Shown here piece by piece: positions 51,468 through 64,000 of a stretch of DNA of 64,000 bases (the stretch's first letter is position 1; every line of letters begins with the position of its first letter). Both the position numbers and the translations under genes were made by a program. The notes beneath the pieces are model-generated. The model saw only the letters and a program-made list of their open reading frames with translations, had not been told where the DNA came from and made no database searches. The DNA lies in contig NOWV01000031.1 in NCBI GenBank assembly GCA_003344405.1, positions 496,001 to 560,000 on the forward strand. Reading direction: 5' to 3'. Source of the stretch: Trichoplax sp. H2. Taxonomy: Eukaryota > Placozoa > Uniplacotomia > Trichoplacea.

Positions 51468-54400
51468 CTATTTATATTTTACACCTATTACCTTCAACAG
51501 TGATTGATAAAGTTGTGTATGGAAAATTATAACTAGTTTATTAGCACCGGTGCTGCTGTTTAAACGGAATCTAAATTGTTTCACCATTCTGCAGATTCTG
51601 AGAAAATCTTTGAACCTGGAAAGCAAAAGGATAGAGCAAATACAGTTTATAAATGTATTATACACTAGTACCAGACATGCACCTGCTAACATTCTAGCGC
51701 TAATTTTGAACCACTATATCAGCATATTAACATTAAAATAACCGTACTTTCTGATTTTTCTTTCTTTGCTGGGATTTGTCCTGTGGGCGAATTCACTGCA
51801 ATGAAGAGTTTAATATCACGTATGTAATTTATTTAAATTACTTACGGTAGTAACTCACGGGAATTTATCATGCAGTGTAGGAATTTAACACCTAATTCAG
51901 AGCCGATTGCTATACCTATTGAATCTGCTTTCCTTTTCGCAGCGGAAGAGGTTTTTTCAAGCCTATCAGACTCAAATTTTTGCAAGGTGAAGTCTTGAAA
52001 TTCACCAACTAACTTGTTTGAAACTAGCATAAATGTAAATAGACCAATTAGCATAGATCTATAAGAGTACAAAGTGTGCATTATACAAGCATCATAGGTT
52101 AATGGCAATTGATAGCATTTAGTGCTAAGGTTATCAATTTACCATTTACGCTTTCCTTTTCATTTAATAAAATGATATAAAAAGAAGTTTCGTCCATAGG
52201 GACAGGCATTGGCTTCGCTCCACCTTATAATAAACAGCAGAAGGGATTATTTATTGTGCTATAAATGAATTAGTAACTGTTTGTCAACTTACCAAAAGCA
52301 GAAAAGTAATCAGCAATTTTACTCAAAGGCCAAGGCTCCTTAAATCGCATCACAAATACATGCTCTCGTGATGGACGAACTGTATCGACAGTTATCGAAA
52401 AAATCAAATATTACGGTTACTGTACCGCTTATTTTAGTGATAGCAAAAATATGAAAGTATTAAAGTACCATCGTCTCCACTCAAATTCAGGTAGGGTATG
52501 TCCAGCATTCTATGCATTTTAATCCTGCATTGAAGGGAAAGACGCTACTTAGCCTCACTTAAAACGAACGTGTATTATAATCCTAAAAACATCTGCACAG
52601 TACGTATATTACAAGGTGTACATACTTTCCATTAAAAGGTTGAAGAACTTCGCTTTGTAAATTGCAACATCCATTTTCGTCTTCAGTTAAAGTATCTATA
52701 GAAAGCAAACTAAGTTGTATTGATGCGATATTATACTCAAGAATGAAGAACAGAGCAAGAATATTCGATAATCTTAAATCAATGTGGCCAAGCGTATTTA
52801 CCATAATAATACAGCATCCTAGCGAAAACTGTACCACAAATGTACGCATCGTAGCCAGCGTCATGATAATGTTCATGAAAATCTTTACAATCAATTTCTT
52901 TACAAAATTCTAAATTAAAGAAATAACACAAAATTCTCAATATAAAACGTTTTATCTTTAATAGCGTAATATTCATACCAATTGAAACATTTTGAAATGG
53001 TTCCTTCTGACTTCTTTTCTCAGCTGCAGCTAAAGAACTGTCTGCAAAGTATGTCTAAATATATGCGAAATGATAAAAACAACAATTTACGAATAATCCT
53101 GTACGTTTGCAACAGCTTGTACGACATGTACGGTACATTGTGAACCATAAATCATTGCAGATATTAAGCTACAAGCTTTGCAAGAAATATTGCATTGGTG
53201 AAGGCATGTTAAAAGTTTTCACGTTGACTACAATTGTATGTTTGTAATGTCATTATCTATGGCGAAGACGATAGGATTTTAAAGTAGAGACTAACCTTAA
53301 TTGGTTCTGTAGTAGCCATCAATTTAGTGTCGTATAGGCTGAAATGAAGGAATTTACAGTACATTAAATGATTGCATAATACAATATATAAGAACACGGA
53401 AGGAGCGGTCGTTGTTATTTTGATCATATAAGAAACGAATTACTTGGGGAAAGCCGTATTTACAATTTCTTTAAATTCATAGTAATCCTAAAATATTGAC
53501 AATATTCAGATATTAGCTTTATCGTACATGACTTTTCGTAGAGATGTTAATCCTAATCATTAGACTCACATTAGGCAAAGGTGCTATAAATTGGTGAACC
53601 AAATGCAATATATCGTGCAGCATATTATGACCAACAACCGGAACATTCTGTACAAAATGATCTTTAATTTAACTGACGTAACCTGGTATCAGTAATCTAT
53701 CGCACAGTAAACTCTGTGTATACATGTGCATGACGAAAACACAAATTAATTCATGAAACAGATTTCTTACTGCTTTACGAAGTATATCAATAACTTTGCA
53801 GAATCCAACAGCATCGTCAAGTTTACTCTAAATCAGCGTTAATTACAGAGAAAAGAAAAAATTAATGATACAATCTTCATTATTATCGATTACCATTAAG
53901 TTTGCTAGCAATTCTAAAATGAGTTATTTTCATAACATAGTCACACCAATTGAGTTTTAAATTTTTCTTCGGCAGCCTGTGCTTTCTCTTTTTCGTCCAA
54001 TTTCTTTGCAAGAATATAAATACCCTAATTTTGTTTATCAAGAGGTAAGTTTCTTAATCACGTTTAAAGCTTATTCATAAACATCTAAATCTGCTTACAC
54101 TCTCTTCTCGTACAGTTTCTGGTAGCATGTTCTTATCAGTACACCTAAAAAGTAAGTAAATATAATTAAATGCCAGTTACATACACTGTCTAACAATTAT
54201 TTCCCCTTTGCTAGAATTGTTCATACCTTGCATATAATAATTCGTAAATAATTTTCCTATGATATCTGTACAATTTCGTAATAATATGATTTAATGAGCA
54301 ACCTTAATCAAATCATTAGCTTCTAAAGTATGCAACTAAAAGAAGGTCTAACCCGGAGCAAGATGGAAATTGAAGAATTTTCTTGCTATTATCAGATAGC

Positions 54401-57262
54401 CATTCATCAATTAATTGACTAAAATGATATGTAAATATAACATCTCATCAAAGAAATTATTACGAAATAAAAATTCCCACAACCCTATCATTATTAATTG
54501 AAGCAAAATCACACCGTGATCATACAATAGAAAGATTAATGACTCACATCATGTCTTTAACAAATTGCTGATCAGAATCAGCAATTTTAAAGGATAATTG
54601 ATACGGATATTTATTTTCCTTTGCTCTATTATACTTTTCGTCTTCTTTTTCCCACATTGATTTCATTTTCTCTTCTATTTTCATTCGACATTCAGCTTCG
54701 ACAATGGAGTTTAGATAAGGCATTCCTATTATTTGAGAAAGATAAAGCTTAGCAGATGGTTGATTTCTAATTCTTATGATGTCGGATAAAAAATAGGAAC
54801 TTGCTAATTGAAATCATTTAACAACTAGCTTACCGTCATTGAATACTTTATTAAAATTGAATTTATGCTGGCTAAGAAATTTGATGCTTGAAATCTGTGT
54901 TTATATATAGTAAAAATTGCTGATTATAATCAGGCAATTACAGAGATATGACCGTCAATACCTGTGTAAATACTATCTAATTTGATAAATTTTTACTTGA
55001 CAAGAAAAGCCATTCTTATTTGGACCACTGTTATCGTCTTGAGGAAATATGTAGAAACTAAAGGGAAACGCTGTAAAGCTGGACACAATACGATGAAATT
55101 TGGATGAACACAGTCAAAAACAGGCTTGGATATTTTAGCATAGTATTTAGTTAGTGTTTGTAATCAAGAGCTTAGTATTATAACTATAGTCAATCCGTCT
55201 ATATACCTCTTCTTGTCTTCATTAGGCACAAAGACACATAAGCCACATTGAATCATCAAGAAATTTTGTACAATCTAGCAAATTGATTTAATACTCAGTT
55301 TTAGAACATGACTGTATATTATCGCATATACATAAATAATGTAGAAACTGCCGTAAAAATCGTAAATACTATATGACTATAGCAGTATGCTACTTTACGT
55401 CGTAATTCATTATTAGAGTAACTAATCATATCTATTCGATTCTATCCAGGATTTTGCAATTCTTAATTAAAAAGTTGCTTTGATAATTAATTTTTATCAC
55501 TGTCAATACCAGCATCAAGCACAAGAATCGAAATGAGCAAATAGCTAAGAAGGTATCGGAAAAGATTTACTTTACCGGCGAACTGATCATTTTAAATAAT
55601 AACATGATGGTTAAAACTGAGGACTTTGATTTGAACTCTCAAAAAGGATATGTTGTTAATATAGTCATTGAACTATTATTTCATTACTTTAAAATGACTA
55701 GTAATAAAGCATTAAAATACTATGTCAATACTTATGATATCATGATTAGGTATGGTAAATAAGATTAAGCTTAAAAGTGACAGCTCAGCTTCGAAATTGA
55801 CTAACCTTACTTATTTTCTGATAACGTTGTGCAGGCGATTCGAACATATCAAATGCTCTGCTCTCATCACTGTTAATTCCTACATTAAATTAAAACAATT
55901 TAAAAATTTTCAACTAGAGGAAGTTACGGTAAAGGTAAATTGACGTCGTTCTATGCAGATGGTTAATTATGCACTAAAAAATTACAGTTACTAGAGTATG
56001 AAGCAATTTATTAGTCTATTGACGCAAGAGTACACAATCAGACAATTAGAATAATGTACCCGTAAATTCTCCATCCAGTGCCACAAATGCCGCTTTATTT
56101 ATGATGGATTTTAAAATATCGATAGCCTCATTTAAGTCTAGAATAAAAGAGAAGCATCATTAATTTCAGTTCATCATTTTAGACACCTATGAATTAGCAA
56201 GGAATCTACGTGGTTAGCTCTAAGTAGCACGTCATTAAAAAAGTAATATTCACTACCGTGATACATTTGAAGGATATGGTAGGGAATCAAGGCAAGTGTT
56301 AATTTCTATCTAGCTCACTAGCTCAAAGTTGTACAAAATTAGCCGAAACTGAACTTCATCATTGCATCTCATCCCCAATTTCCCATAGGCTCTCCTACCA
56401 AGGTGATGAGCTCTAAGTTGCATACAATTAACCTAAACTCATGCGCGTATTCATTCATTGATTCATTTCTATCCCTTGGCTACTTCAACTTCTACTGGTG
56501 GCTAGCTGTAAGCTGCTTCAAATTAGCTTCAACTCAAACCTATTCATCGATTAATTTCTATCTCTTAATGCTCAGTGGACATGCATACCTCAACACTGAA
56601 CTTAATACCGATTCTGAAATCATTTAATTTTAGGTAAATTTGTAGTTGGTGTGCTTATACGATCTCGGAAATAACATCAATTGAACGAATAATTGCTTGT
56701 ACGTGCGTACAATGTCCTCAAATAACGATCATGGGTAGGACATGAGCGCAGAATTTATACAAGAAACGATTGTGTTCAAGAAATTGTCTGTGAATTAACG
56801 GAGTAAAGGAAAAGTTCTAAGTTTTGTTGGATACAATCCATACTGAATATAGTTCCGTTGTTCTACTGTGTCATGTAAGCTAGAATTCGTCCATGAATCT
56901 TGAACTCATGCAATTGTTCAACTTCAACCTATACAAGAGTTCTATGTTACAAATTTACTTCAATCAAGACTAAAATTTGTCCTTTCATCTCTCTCTCTCT
57001 CTCTTATGCTAGTCCTATACTCTCCAATTTATACCTACTGTATAAAGGTTAGCTGGAAGTTGCATCATCCAAACGAATAGAAAAGTCCTCGATGCCATGA
57101 CAACTATGGATGAATGAGTGTCGTATTTTATAACATATATATGATGGATGCAGAACGTGACTGTGACAAAATTTTCGTCCTTTGAAAGGTATTTCTATCG
57201 ATAGCAAGATGTTATAGCATCACTGTTGTATACATTGCCTTACTTGAAGAGATGACTTCCAT
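51468..57262 (-). CDS. PARN: PARN, poly(A)-specific 3' exoribonuclease (DEDD family)
   Basis: Exons in transcript order: 57262-57244, 56137-56060, 55879-55806, 55274-55207, 55078-54997, 54894-54834, 54725-54548, 54265-54227, 54144-54099, 54024-53947, 53827-53771, 53647-53570, 53487-53444, 53338-53296, 53098-53091 (8 nt), 53037-52979, 52909-52802, 52695-52626, 52524-52469, 52379-52293, 52223-52143, 52023-51846 and 51615-51468. Phases agree throughout, giving 579 residues. Catalytic DEDDh residues are Asp28 and Glu30 (ALDGEF, same numbering as human PARN), Asp272 (VGHNMLHD), and His353 with Asp358 (HDAGYDAY). An R3H-like region lies between Glu30 and Asp272, and an RRM-like part after ~400 (MLDIPYLNL, MDETSFYI). 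PARN removes poly(A) from mRNA and trims snoRNA and telomerase RNA. PNLDC1, its piRNA-trimming paralogue, is the alternative, but the DGEF and GFCKVI regions fit PARN. The C-terminal exon has no clear homology and is the least certain. Confidence 0.92.
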
Positions 57263-59269
57263 GATTCTAGCTGAATAAACTTCCAATCGCTTGATCTTCT
57301 TCAAGATGCGTTGCCATGTAGTTATGGACACGGATCGACTGCCTGAGTCAAGAGTTAGTCGATCTGGTATATAGCCCACCCTACAAATACTGATGGCCTA
57401 TTAATCGCTTGATGCAATCGACTGTTGGCTACAGTACCCTCATGCACCTATTGGCAGTCTACTGTATCAATCCCTTCATTATGGCATACAAATAGTATAC
57501 CGTCGTTGCACAACGGTAGTACAAAACCAACATAACGCATAAATAGGCACTAGTAGGCTACTGGATATTTAAATTTGATATGATTTAGAATAGAATTTCA
57601 TCTTCCTATCACAGTTTACAGACCTCTAGTAGGAACTGCTGCGATTCAACTTTTTAGAGACATTAAAAAGGAGAGACGGCATACTGAGCCGCCATGCTTT
57701 CGCTCATGCATGGGATGGATGGACAATGTTGTGCAGTAGTGTACAGCATATGATGGACGAGACGATATCCAGACTTTGCACGAGCTATTTTTGAACGCCT
57801 TTGATTTCCAATTATTGAGGTAAGAGAATGCTATAATAAGGACATGGAACATCCTCAAGTTTACATGGCTCTGCTTTAATGATGTTATATTCTATGCGGG
57901 TTGGTGGATAGTACATTGACCACCCCAAATCTTCAGCATCAGTGACGAATTTTTGCTAATTAATCTGCAGGACAATAAACAAATATATTGCCAGGATTAT
58001 TTCAAAGTCGATATGCTTTAGGTTTGATAGTAGCTATTAGGTGAATATTCATAGCTTTGAATCAATTATTGCTCAACAAATTAATATCATTCTCTTCGAG
58101 GGTAGTTATTGCAGTTCAAGTGTGCAATCGGACTACTACATGTAAAGTACTAAAGGGCTTGTTAGCAATCTAGAGTTGCGGAATAGTACATACATCCATT
58201 AATTCATGTAGCCCTCTTTCACTTGTAGTTGGATGTGAAAATTTGATTACGATAATGGCTCTTACTCATGCCTACTACTGTATACTGTAAGAGTAAATAG
58301 AGTGCTTGTAATATGTTGATCCTAACGAAAGGATAAAAAACTTGTTCATCGCTGTAAGTGAAAATTTCCATTCCTAATTATGATAGTTTACTATAATCAT
58401 CACCAGCGACAGTTACAAATAATATCTACCATCTCAATGTCGTAAAAGGGCTCTACCGATATAAAGTAATTAGGGATCCGATACAATCTTGTAGTTCATA
58501 CATTCAAAGTTAATAATCACAGCAGCTCGTTATAGATGGTACTTGGAAGCCTAGTGGTGGACCTAGGGTTTTAAAAAAGACTTACAGAATGCTATCGAGT
58601 AATATTAATATGGAATTTATAAACTTCAGCAGTAATAACTGCGAGTCATGACTACTATCAACTTACATGCACTAAGATCACAATCCATCTGATTTCATGA
58701 TGAATTATCCATTTTTAACATACTACCATGATTGAAATACAGCACGACATACCTGCTATGAAGTACGCCAGTGCTCATGTAGAGAATAATAGTTTACAAA
58801 AGAGTTAGTAGCTTAGCAGATGGTCAACTCGAAATGTATGCAGTATCGGCCATGACAGTAATAGTTTAAATTCAATCTACAAAATTCTACCAGGCCTCAC
58901 AATCGAGGATAACTTTGTACTGTAATCTACGCAAAACATTTAAATCTTATCTAGTGATGGAACACTCAGTTTTGGTAGAAACTTGAAGGGAATAATGAGA
59001 ACTACAAACGTGAGCAAGTGGTGATACTGTTGTGTTTAAAAACAGAGACGACTATTGCTGCAAACAGTTAACGTCTGGCTAACGCTACTGTGTTAACAGA
59101 CTTTCGTTGAAAACACAGGGAATAACGCAATCAGCATGTCGAGCATTACACATATGTACGATACCCTACCACCATTTATCCAAGTTAAGGCTAATGACCA
59201 CAGAACTTTTTGACGATACTGTACATTTTTATTCGATTAAAGATTCAACAAAACAGTTTGATAGGTTTT
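57263..59269. other. Spacer between PARN start and RPL6 end, no gene seen
   Basis: It should hold the PARN promoter and the RPL6 3' UTR. Open frame 57646-57858 (-) has no domain. A (CT)n run sits nearby in PARN intron 1 at about 56988-57003. Confidence 0.5.
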
Positions 59270-60723
59270 TTAAAACGCCATAGCATGTGGATATTGCTTC
59301 TTTCGTAGCGAAAAAGGAGCACGTAAATAAGGCTTCATCTGGTCAACCTTTGCAACGGCTGCGATGACTTGACTATCTACGGCTGCTTGATCTTCTTTCT
59401 TTTCAGGACTCGCCTCAGTTTTCTTTTCTTCCTCTTTAAACATTTCTTGATTCTTACGACGTTTTGCTTGGGGATTCTTGAAGTAAGCATCGTTCAAGCG
59501 CTCAGGCAATTTCACACCACTAATGTCTAATTTTGTCTTAGTAGCAATTACATAAGCTTGATCGACACGTCTCAAAGGCACACCATTAATTTTGTAAGGA
59601 CCTGCATTTCGGGATTAACAAAATATTTATCCATTACTAAAGATGTCCTTACACTATTAAATCCTAGTACAACTTATGGTTACGACACTGAGCCTAGAAG
59701 GGTTTATCGTCAGCTAAGTGTGAACTATTAATCAACCACTTAATGTCTTTCAGTTTAGTCTACTACAACTGTTTTCATCGCAGCCACTAGAAGCGAAATA
59801 AAGAACCTAATGCTTCTAAGATATGTGTATCATAAGCTACATTATACTGCAAAAACTAAATGATATGACACACATCCAGTAGTAACATGAGATAAAATAC
59901 AAAACACTGTTCTGTCAAAGCTTTCAACTAACCAGTAACCAAAAGTAAACCAGAAGCCAACTGTTTCAAGAATACCACACGCTAGAATAATCATAATTAG
60001 ATATCATTTCAGTTTAGAAGATCTTGCAATAATATTCAAAGTAAGTCTAATAAGACGAAACCTACCTTGCCACGGTGATTGCCAGCTAAAAGGATTAATA
60101 CGGTACCGGGAGTAATCGACGAACGAAGTTTAGTTGGTCTTTGCTTCTTTCTGTTAACTAGCGGCCTTCTGGTATCTTCAGTGGGGTAGTAACGAGGCTA
60201 AATAGATTCAACAACATCATCCTATGAGTCCTACTTTCTACTTTCTAACTGACTGAAGATTAATAGCGTGAAATCAAGTTGTACAGCAGAATAGACAGGC
60301 TATCCACTAAAACGACATGAGGACAAGATATTGATGTGATACAAAAATCTCATTCTCCTTTCATTTGAGGATATTCAATATGGAATATCGGCAAACGATA
60401 ATCCTTCTGCATGATACATTAATCTATCGTTATTACGATTTATTCGCAGCGGCAAACATGCTCAAGCAAGGAGTAGAGTCTAGAACAAAGTGTTGAAATC
60501 GATCTTCATGACTTACTTCACGCTGGACAGGTAACACTCGTTGATTGCCATTTTTATCGCCTTTAACAGGTTTTACTATAGTCTTGGCAATTTCTTGAAC
60601 AACCTTCTTTGTACCGACCTTCTTACGCTTGTACAATGCCCTTTTTCGGTACATTTGTGAGCGCGAGTACAACATTGCTCCTCCTGGGAGGACTTTATTT
60701 CGGGATTGATGAGGCTTACCCAT
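59270..60723 (-). CDS. RPL6: 60S ribosomal protein L6 (eL6)
   Basis: Exons in transcript order: 60723-60517, 60197-60066, 59981-59933 and 59601-59270, giving 239 residues, all in phase. Matches to animal eL6: [68 protein letters not shown] and DAYFK. The basic N-terminus ([15 protein letters not shown]) and the PHAMAF end are also as expected. It is a structural protein of the large cytoplasmic subunit. The splice acceptor CTTGACAG lies only 7 nt before the ATG, so the 5' UTR starts in a separate noncoding exon (see 60913-60937). No snoRNA was recognised in the introns by eye. Confidence 0.96.
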
Positions 60724-60912
60724 GGCTGGTCTGTCAAGAAGATTGAAAAAAAAGTGTTTAATTGAACGTTTCGACTGGACATTATTTTACAACAGGATAA
60801 AGAGTATGTCTATCAAGGTTAATATTAATATGGAGCCCATAAAATATAGTCTGATGAAGAAGATAATTGAAGGATAGGAAATTTAGAAAAAGTCACACAG
60901 ATCCGCCATTAC

Positions 60913-60937
60913 CTGTCAATGAGGTGAAAGGAAGAAT
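60913..60937 (-). promoter_or_regulatory. Probable noncoding first exon of RPL6 with 5' TOP tract
   Basis: On the minus strand a pyrimidine tract (TTCTTCCTTTC) is followed by ACCTCATTGACAG and a GTAATGG donor at 60912, about 190 bp before the coding exon's acceptor. Known animal ribosomal-protein mRNAs start with C plus a pyrimidine tract that puts translation under mTOR control, and many have such a short leader exon. The transcription start itself is inferred. Confidence 0.45.
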
Positions 60938-61806
60938 TTGCTGCGCGTGCTCGTACTTTTAAGCTAGCTCGCATGCTTCAAAACAGTGAAAATGATTCAT
61001 GGCAAGCTACTACGCATGTACCGTACGCAGTACTGTCGGTCCGTCCTTTCGGCTGTACACTGTGTACAGTAATAAAGCACCTTGGGGCGGTAGCATGGAA
61101 GGAGGTGTAATCATCAATCAGGACTAAAAAAACTTCTAGAAAGTGTTCAGTTCTTACTGTATCTACAAGTTATATAACACATTTGAGCATTGACAGCGTC
61201 AGTCAATGGTTTACTACAGAACAGTACTGTATAATAGTGTATAGTACTGTATACAGCTGTATTGTAGACAGTCTGCAGTCCATAACTATGCGAATTACCC
61301 TTATTGAATTTCGACCTCAATTTCATGGGCGCGGCGAGCGCTAAACAGTGTACAACACATTGACACTGTACTGCATTCGCCTAAGTCCTTCCTTCCTTCC
61401 TTTCTGTCCCTTCTCCCTCAAAAAAGAACGGGACACCCTACCACCTCTACAGTGCAAACAATTCAGGGCACAGTACAGTACTGTAGTACAGTGAGTGGAC
61501 GACGTGATCCGAATACTGTACATTCGATATTACAATTTTTGCATCAATTTGTACAAAATTGATCACAAATACATGTGGTTTTAAGATGTACGGAGAGCTC
61601 TTGATTTCCAGATTCTACATCCGTAATTCAGTTTTACATTTAAGCTGTAAATTTAGCACTATAGCTATGCAATACCATCATTTTCGACGGTACCAAATAA
61701 AAGCACGTCAAATCAACACTTACAGTACTATGACTTACTACAGTACAGGGTACTGTGCACTCTACTGGTTCAAATCCGTTCAGCCATGGTGGAGCCCTTA
61801 GCTGGG
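60938..61806. other. Spacer upstream of RPL6, GTAC-rich, no gene
   Basis: Dense GTACAG/CTGTAC words at 61060-61075, 61220-61265 and 61470-61500, with a (CCTT)n stretch near 61385-61402. Open frames here (61341-61523, 61559-61834) show no domain. Confidence 0.5.
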
Positions 61807-62588
61807 ATATTACGTCTTTCAATTTGGAAGGCATTGACTTTGAAATTGGCTCAAATTTTCACCATTATGAAAGATTACAACAACCTTGAGTAATTGGCAC
61901 TGGATGATTATTTTAATTTTGCTCATTCTAGAGTTATTTTATTTCTTAGAAGCAATTTCTAATGCAAACCATCAGTCACTGATACCTGCACCAACGGTTC
62001 AATCAGTATACAAATCACCCTGAAATAGTGATCTTATATAGAATCGAAACTGTAGTGCTAACTTTAATATTACGCCTTTCAATTTGGAAGGCATTGACTT
62101 TGAAATTGGCTCAAATTTTCACCATTATGAAAGATCACAACAACCTTGAGTGATTGGCACTGGATGATTATTTTAATTTCGCTCATTCTAGAGTTATTTT
62201 ATTTCTTAGAAGCAATTTCTAATGCAAACCATCAGTCACTGATGCCTGCACCAACGGTTCAATCAGTATACAAGCCACACTGAAATAGTGGTCTATAGTA
62301 TCGATACTGTAGTGCAGTACGGTACGAGTATATTAGATGTTGTTTTAGAAACTGTATTGTACACTGTACAGTAGGTCGTACTCGGCTCGAATTCCCACCG
62401 CTTTTAGTAGCCCATGAATTGATTCTACTTTTCCGTGTCATGGATTGCTACAATACTTCTACCTCCTGTTTATGCCCTGCTATAATCTGATTACTATAAA
62501 TGATAGCAATAAACGTTATATTTTGATGATGTCGATGAAATAAATGGACCAGTGTAAATATCATCATCGCGGACAACTATCGAGCTTT

Positions 62589-62634
62589 GCTTACTCGTGT
62601 TCTACTGCGCGCAGAGTATAGTACACGAGTAAGC
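62589..62634. repeat. Inverted repeat (12-bp perfect arms)
   Basis: GCTTACTCGTGT (62589-62600) and its exact complement ACACGAGTAAGC (62623-62634) flank a 22-bp loop that contains the palindrome CTGCGCGCAG. A second copy lies at 63321-63366 with one arm mismatch and a changed loop. Confidence 0.85.
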
Positions 62635-62708
62635 GAACCTTAACGTCTCCCCTTCTTTAGGTTTAATCATATATGAATCAAACTAGTCGATTATTTAGTG
62701 TATGATCA

Positions 62709-62728
62709 NNNNNNNNNNNNNNNNNNNN
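62709..62728. other. Assembly gap (20 N)
   Basis: Run of 20 undefined bases between two copies of the same block. Confidence 1.
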
Positions 62729-63440
62729 GCTCATTCTAGAGTTATTTTATTTCTTAGAAGCAATTTCTAATGCAAACCATCAGTCACTGATACCTGCACC
62801 AACGGTTCAATCGGTATACAAGCCACCCTGAAATAGTGGTTTATAGTATCGATACTGTAGTGCAGTACGGTACGAGTATATTAGATGTTGTTTTAGAAAC
62901 TGTATTGTACACTGTACAGTAGGTCGCACTCGGCTCGAATTCCTACCGCTTTTAGTAGCCCATGAATTGATTCTACCTTTCCGTGTCATGGATTGCTACA
63001 ATACTTCTACCTCCTGTTTATGCCTTACTATAATCGGATGACGATAATACTTCTACCTCCTGTTTATGCCCTGCTATAATCTGATCACTATAAATGATAG
63101 CAATAAACGTTATATTTTGATGTCGATGAAATAAATGGACCAGTGTCAATATCATCATCGCGGACAACTATCGAGCAAAATACGATAATACTTCTACCTC
63201 CTGTTTATGCCCTGCTATAATCTGATTACTATAAATGATAGCAATAAACGTTATATTTTAATGTCGATGAAATAAATGGACCAGTGTCAATATCATCATC
63301 GCGGACAACTATCGAGCTTTGCTTACTCGTGTTCTACTGCGTGCAGAGTATAGTATACGAGTAAGCAAACCTTAACGTCTCCCCTTCTTTAGGTTTAATC
63401 ATATACGAATCAAACTAGTCGATTATTTAGTGTATGATCA

Positions 63441-64000
63441 TATCTGTAGCATGGAATAAATGAATAAGTCAACTTAAAATGAATCTTCTTTCTTTTTAAC
63501 ACGAAATTTGATCTTTTCTAATTCGCCCTTTTGTTATCGTTATTGTAAATATTTAAATCAGTGATGATTATCTGATCTAACGTCCAGTAAAGTGTGAAGT
63601 TATACAATTGATCGCTACGAATGAATTTAATTAATAATTACAAAAATGATATCATTCAACTGATTCATGACAGTTACATCACCACAATTTATCAATTCTT
63701 ATCATAAAGAAAGTGATTGTCAAAATATTAAAATAACTTGAGCGGATAGCTACAAAAGATTGAACCTAAGCCAAAATCATTATAATGATGGCCTATCATT
63801 TCAATCATAGAATCTATGTAAATTGATCATGGCTAATCTAACTTTAGGCTTAGGCCATTCATTGCTTGAGCAATAGTGAAACAGACAGAGAAATTGGACA
63901 TTGTTTTGATCATTTCTATAGCTATTCTAGTAGAAATTTGCAGCAATGTAATCATAGCTTTTAAAAGGAAGCAATTAATCGCCCAATGTAGATAGATGCT
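63441..64000. other. Right edge, nothing recognised
   Basis: AT-rich sequence without a recognisable exon or repeat. Confidence 0.5.

Larger units (their letters stand above)
61807..63440. repeat. Nested tandem duplications around the second gap
   Basis: A ~235-bp unit (ATATTACGTCTTTCAATTTG..) occurs at 61807 and 62067. A larger block, 62181-62708, is repeated as 62729-63440 on the other side of the N run; both end at TTAGTGTATGATCA. Inside the second block a ~135-bp unit (ATACTTCTACCTCCTGTTTA..) is further multiplied near 63000, 63049 and 63188 (compare 62453). The identical 60-codon open frames at 62259-62441 and 62807-62989 (-) are products of this duplication. Confidence 0.9.

Noticed and set aside
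54313-54350. Extra PARN exon (ANDLIK-like frame)
   Set aside because: It cannot be joined in phase. The exon at 54725-54548 joins the 54265-54227 exon directly and gives the expected sequence.
61767-61777. tRNA B-box (GGTTCAAATCC)
   Set aside because: It matches the B-box consensus, but no T-stem, anticodon arm, acceptor stem or A-box can be drawn around it.
62259-62989. Two nearly identical 60-codon ORFs as a duplicated gene
   Set aside because: They are copies of the same noncoding block duplicated around the gap. Identity extends equally outside the frames.
1-64000. Transposase, reverse transcriptase, viral, toxin or CRISPR content
   Set aside because: I looked for catalytic motifs and regular repeat-spacer arrays on both strands and saw none; the tandem repeats lack spacer structure.

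Overview
The window reads as nuclear DNA of a small-genome, early-branching animal. The DNA is AT-rich. Genes are cut into many short exons with GT..AG introns, and most introns are 50-1000 bp. The gene set is animal-like: a Caskin-type neuronal scaffold, an MKK3/6 kinase, PARN, UTP6, GDE1, RPL6 and mitochondrial carriers. A placozoan such as Trichoplax fits best, but that is inference from gene content and compactness, not a database match. Two 20-N runs (20465-20484 and 62709-62728) mark scaffold gaps. I see no CRISPR array, prokaryotic operon, reverse transcriptase, transposase or viral gene.

Layout. 1-3944: no gene, but a decayed ~260-bp tandem repeat. 3950-11609 (+): Caskin-like scaffold with ankyrin repeats, two SAM domains and a Caskin-type tail. 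12028-13560: debris of a tandem duplication, namely a broken 3' copy of UTP6 and a broken copy of Caskin. 13928-19562 (-): UTP6, 24 exons. 19563-22458: repeat-rich spacer holding the first gap. 22483-27295 (+) and 32022-37672 (+): two dicarboxylate-carrier paralogues (SLC25A10-like), each with 11 exons and matching intron positions. 38556-40452 (-): GDE1-type glycerophosphodiester phosphodiesterase, 5' end unresolved. 40453-45891: minisatellites (132-bp and 144-bp units) and one small membrane-protein ORF (42347-42505, -). 45892-50602 (+): MKK3/6-type MAP kinase kinase, 11 exons. 51468-57262 (-): PARN deadenylase, 23 exons. 59270-60723 (-): ribosomal protein L6, with a probable 5' TOP leader exon. 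60938-64000: tandem repeats around the second gap.

I worked out exon structures by hand from homology, splice signals and reading-frame continuity. For UTP6, both carriers, the MAP kinase kinase, PARN and RPL6 every exon junction keeps phase and the total is a multiple of three. The genes are unrelated housekeeping and signalling genes, not a pathway cluster. UTP6 (pre-rRNA processing), RPL6 (ribosome) and PARN (RNA 3' trimming) share an RNA/ribosome theme, probably by chance.

The most informative structures are: the duplicated Caskin/UTP6 tail-to-tail junction in which each copy lost the opposite g gene; an apparent 8-nt microexon in PARN; a possible 36-nt intron in UTP6 that removes an in-frame stop; repeated copies of an exon end plus donor in the MAP kinase kinase; and a 144-bp minisatellite that stays open on both strands.
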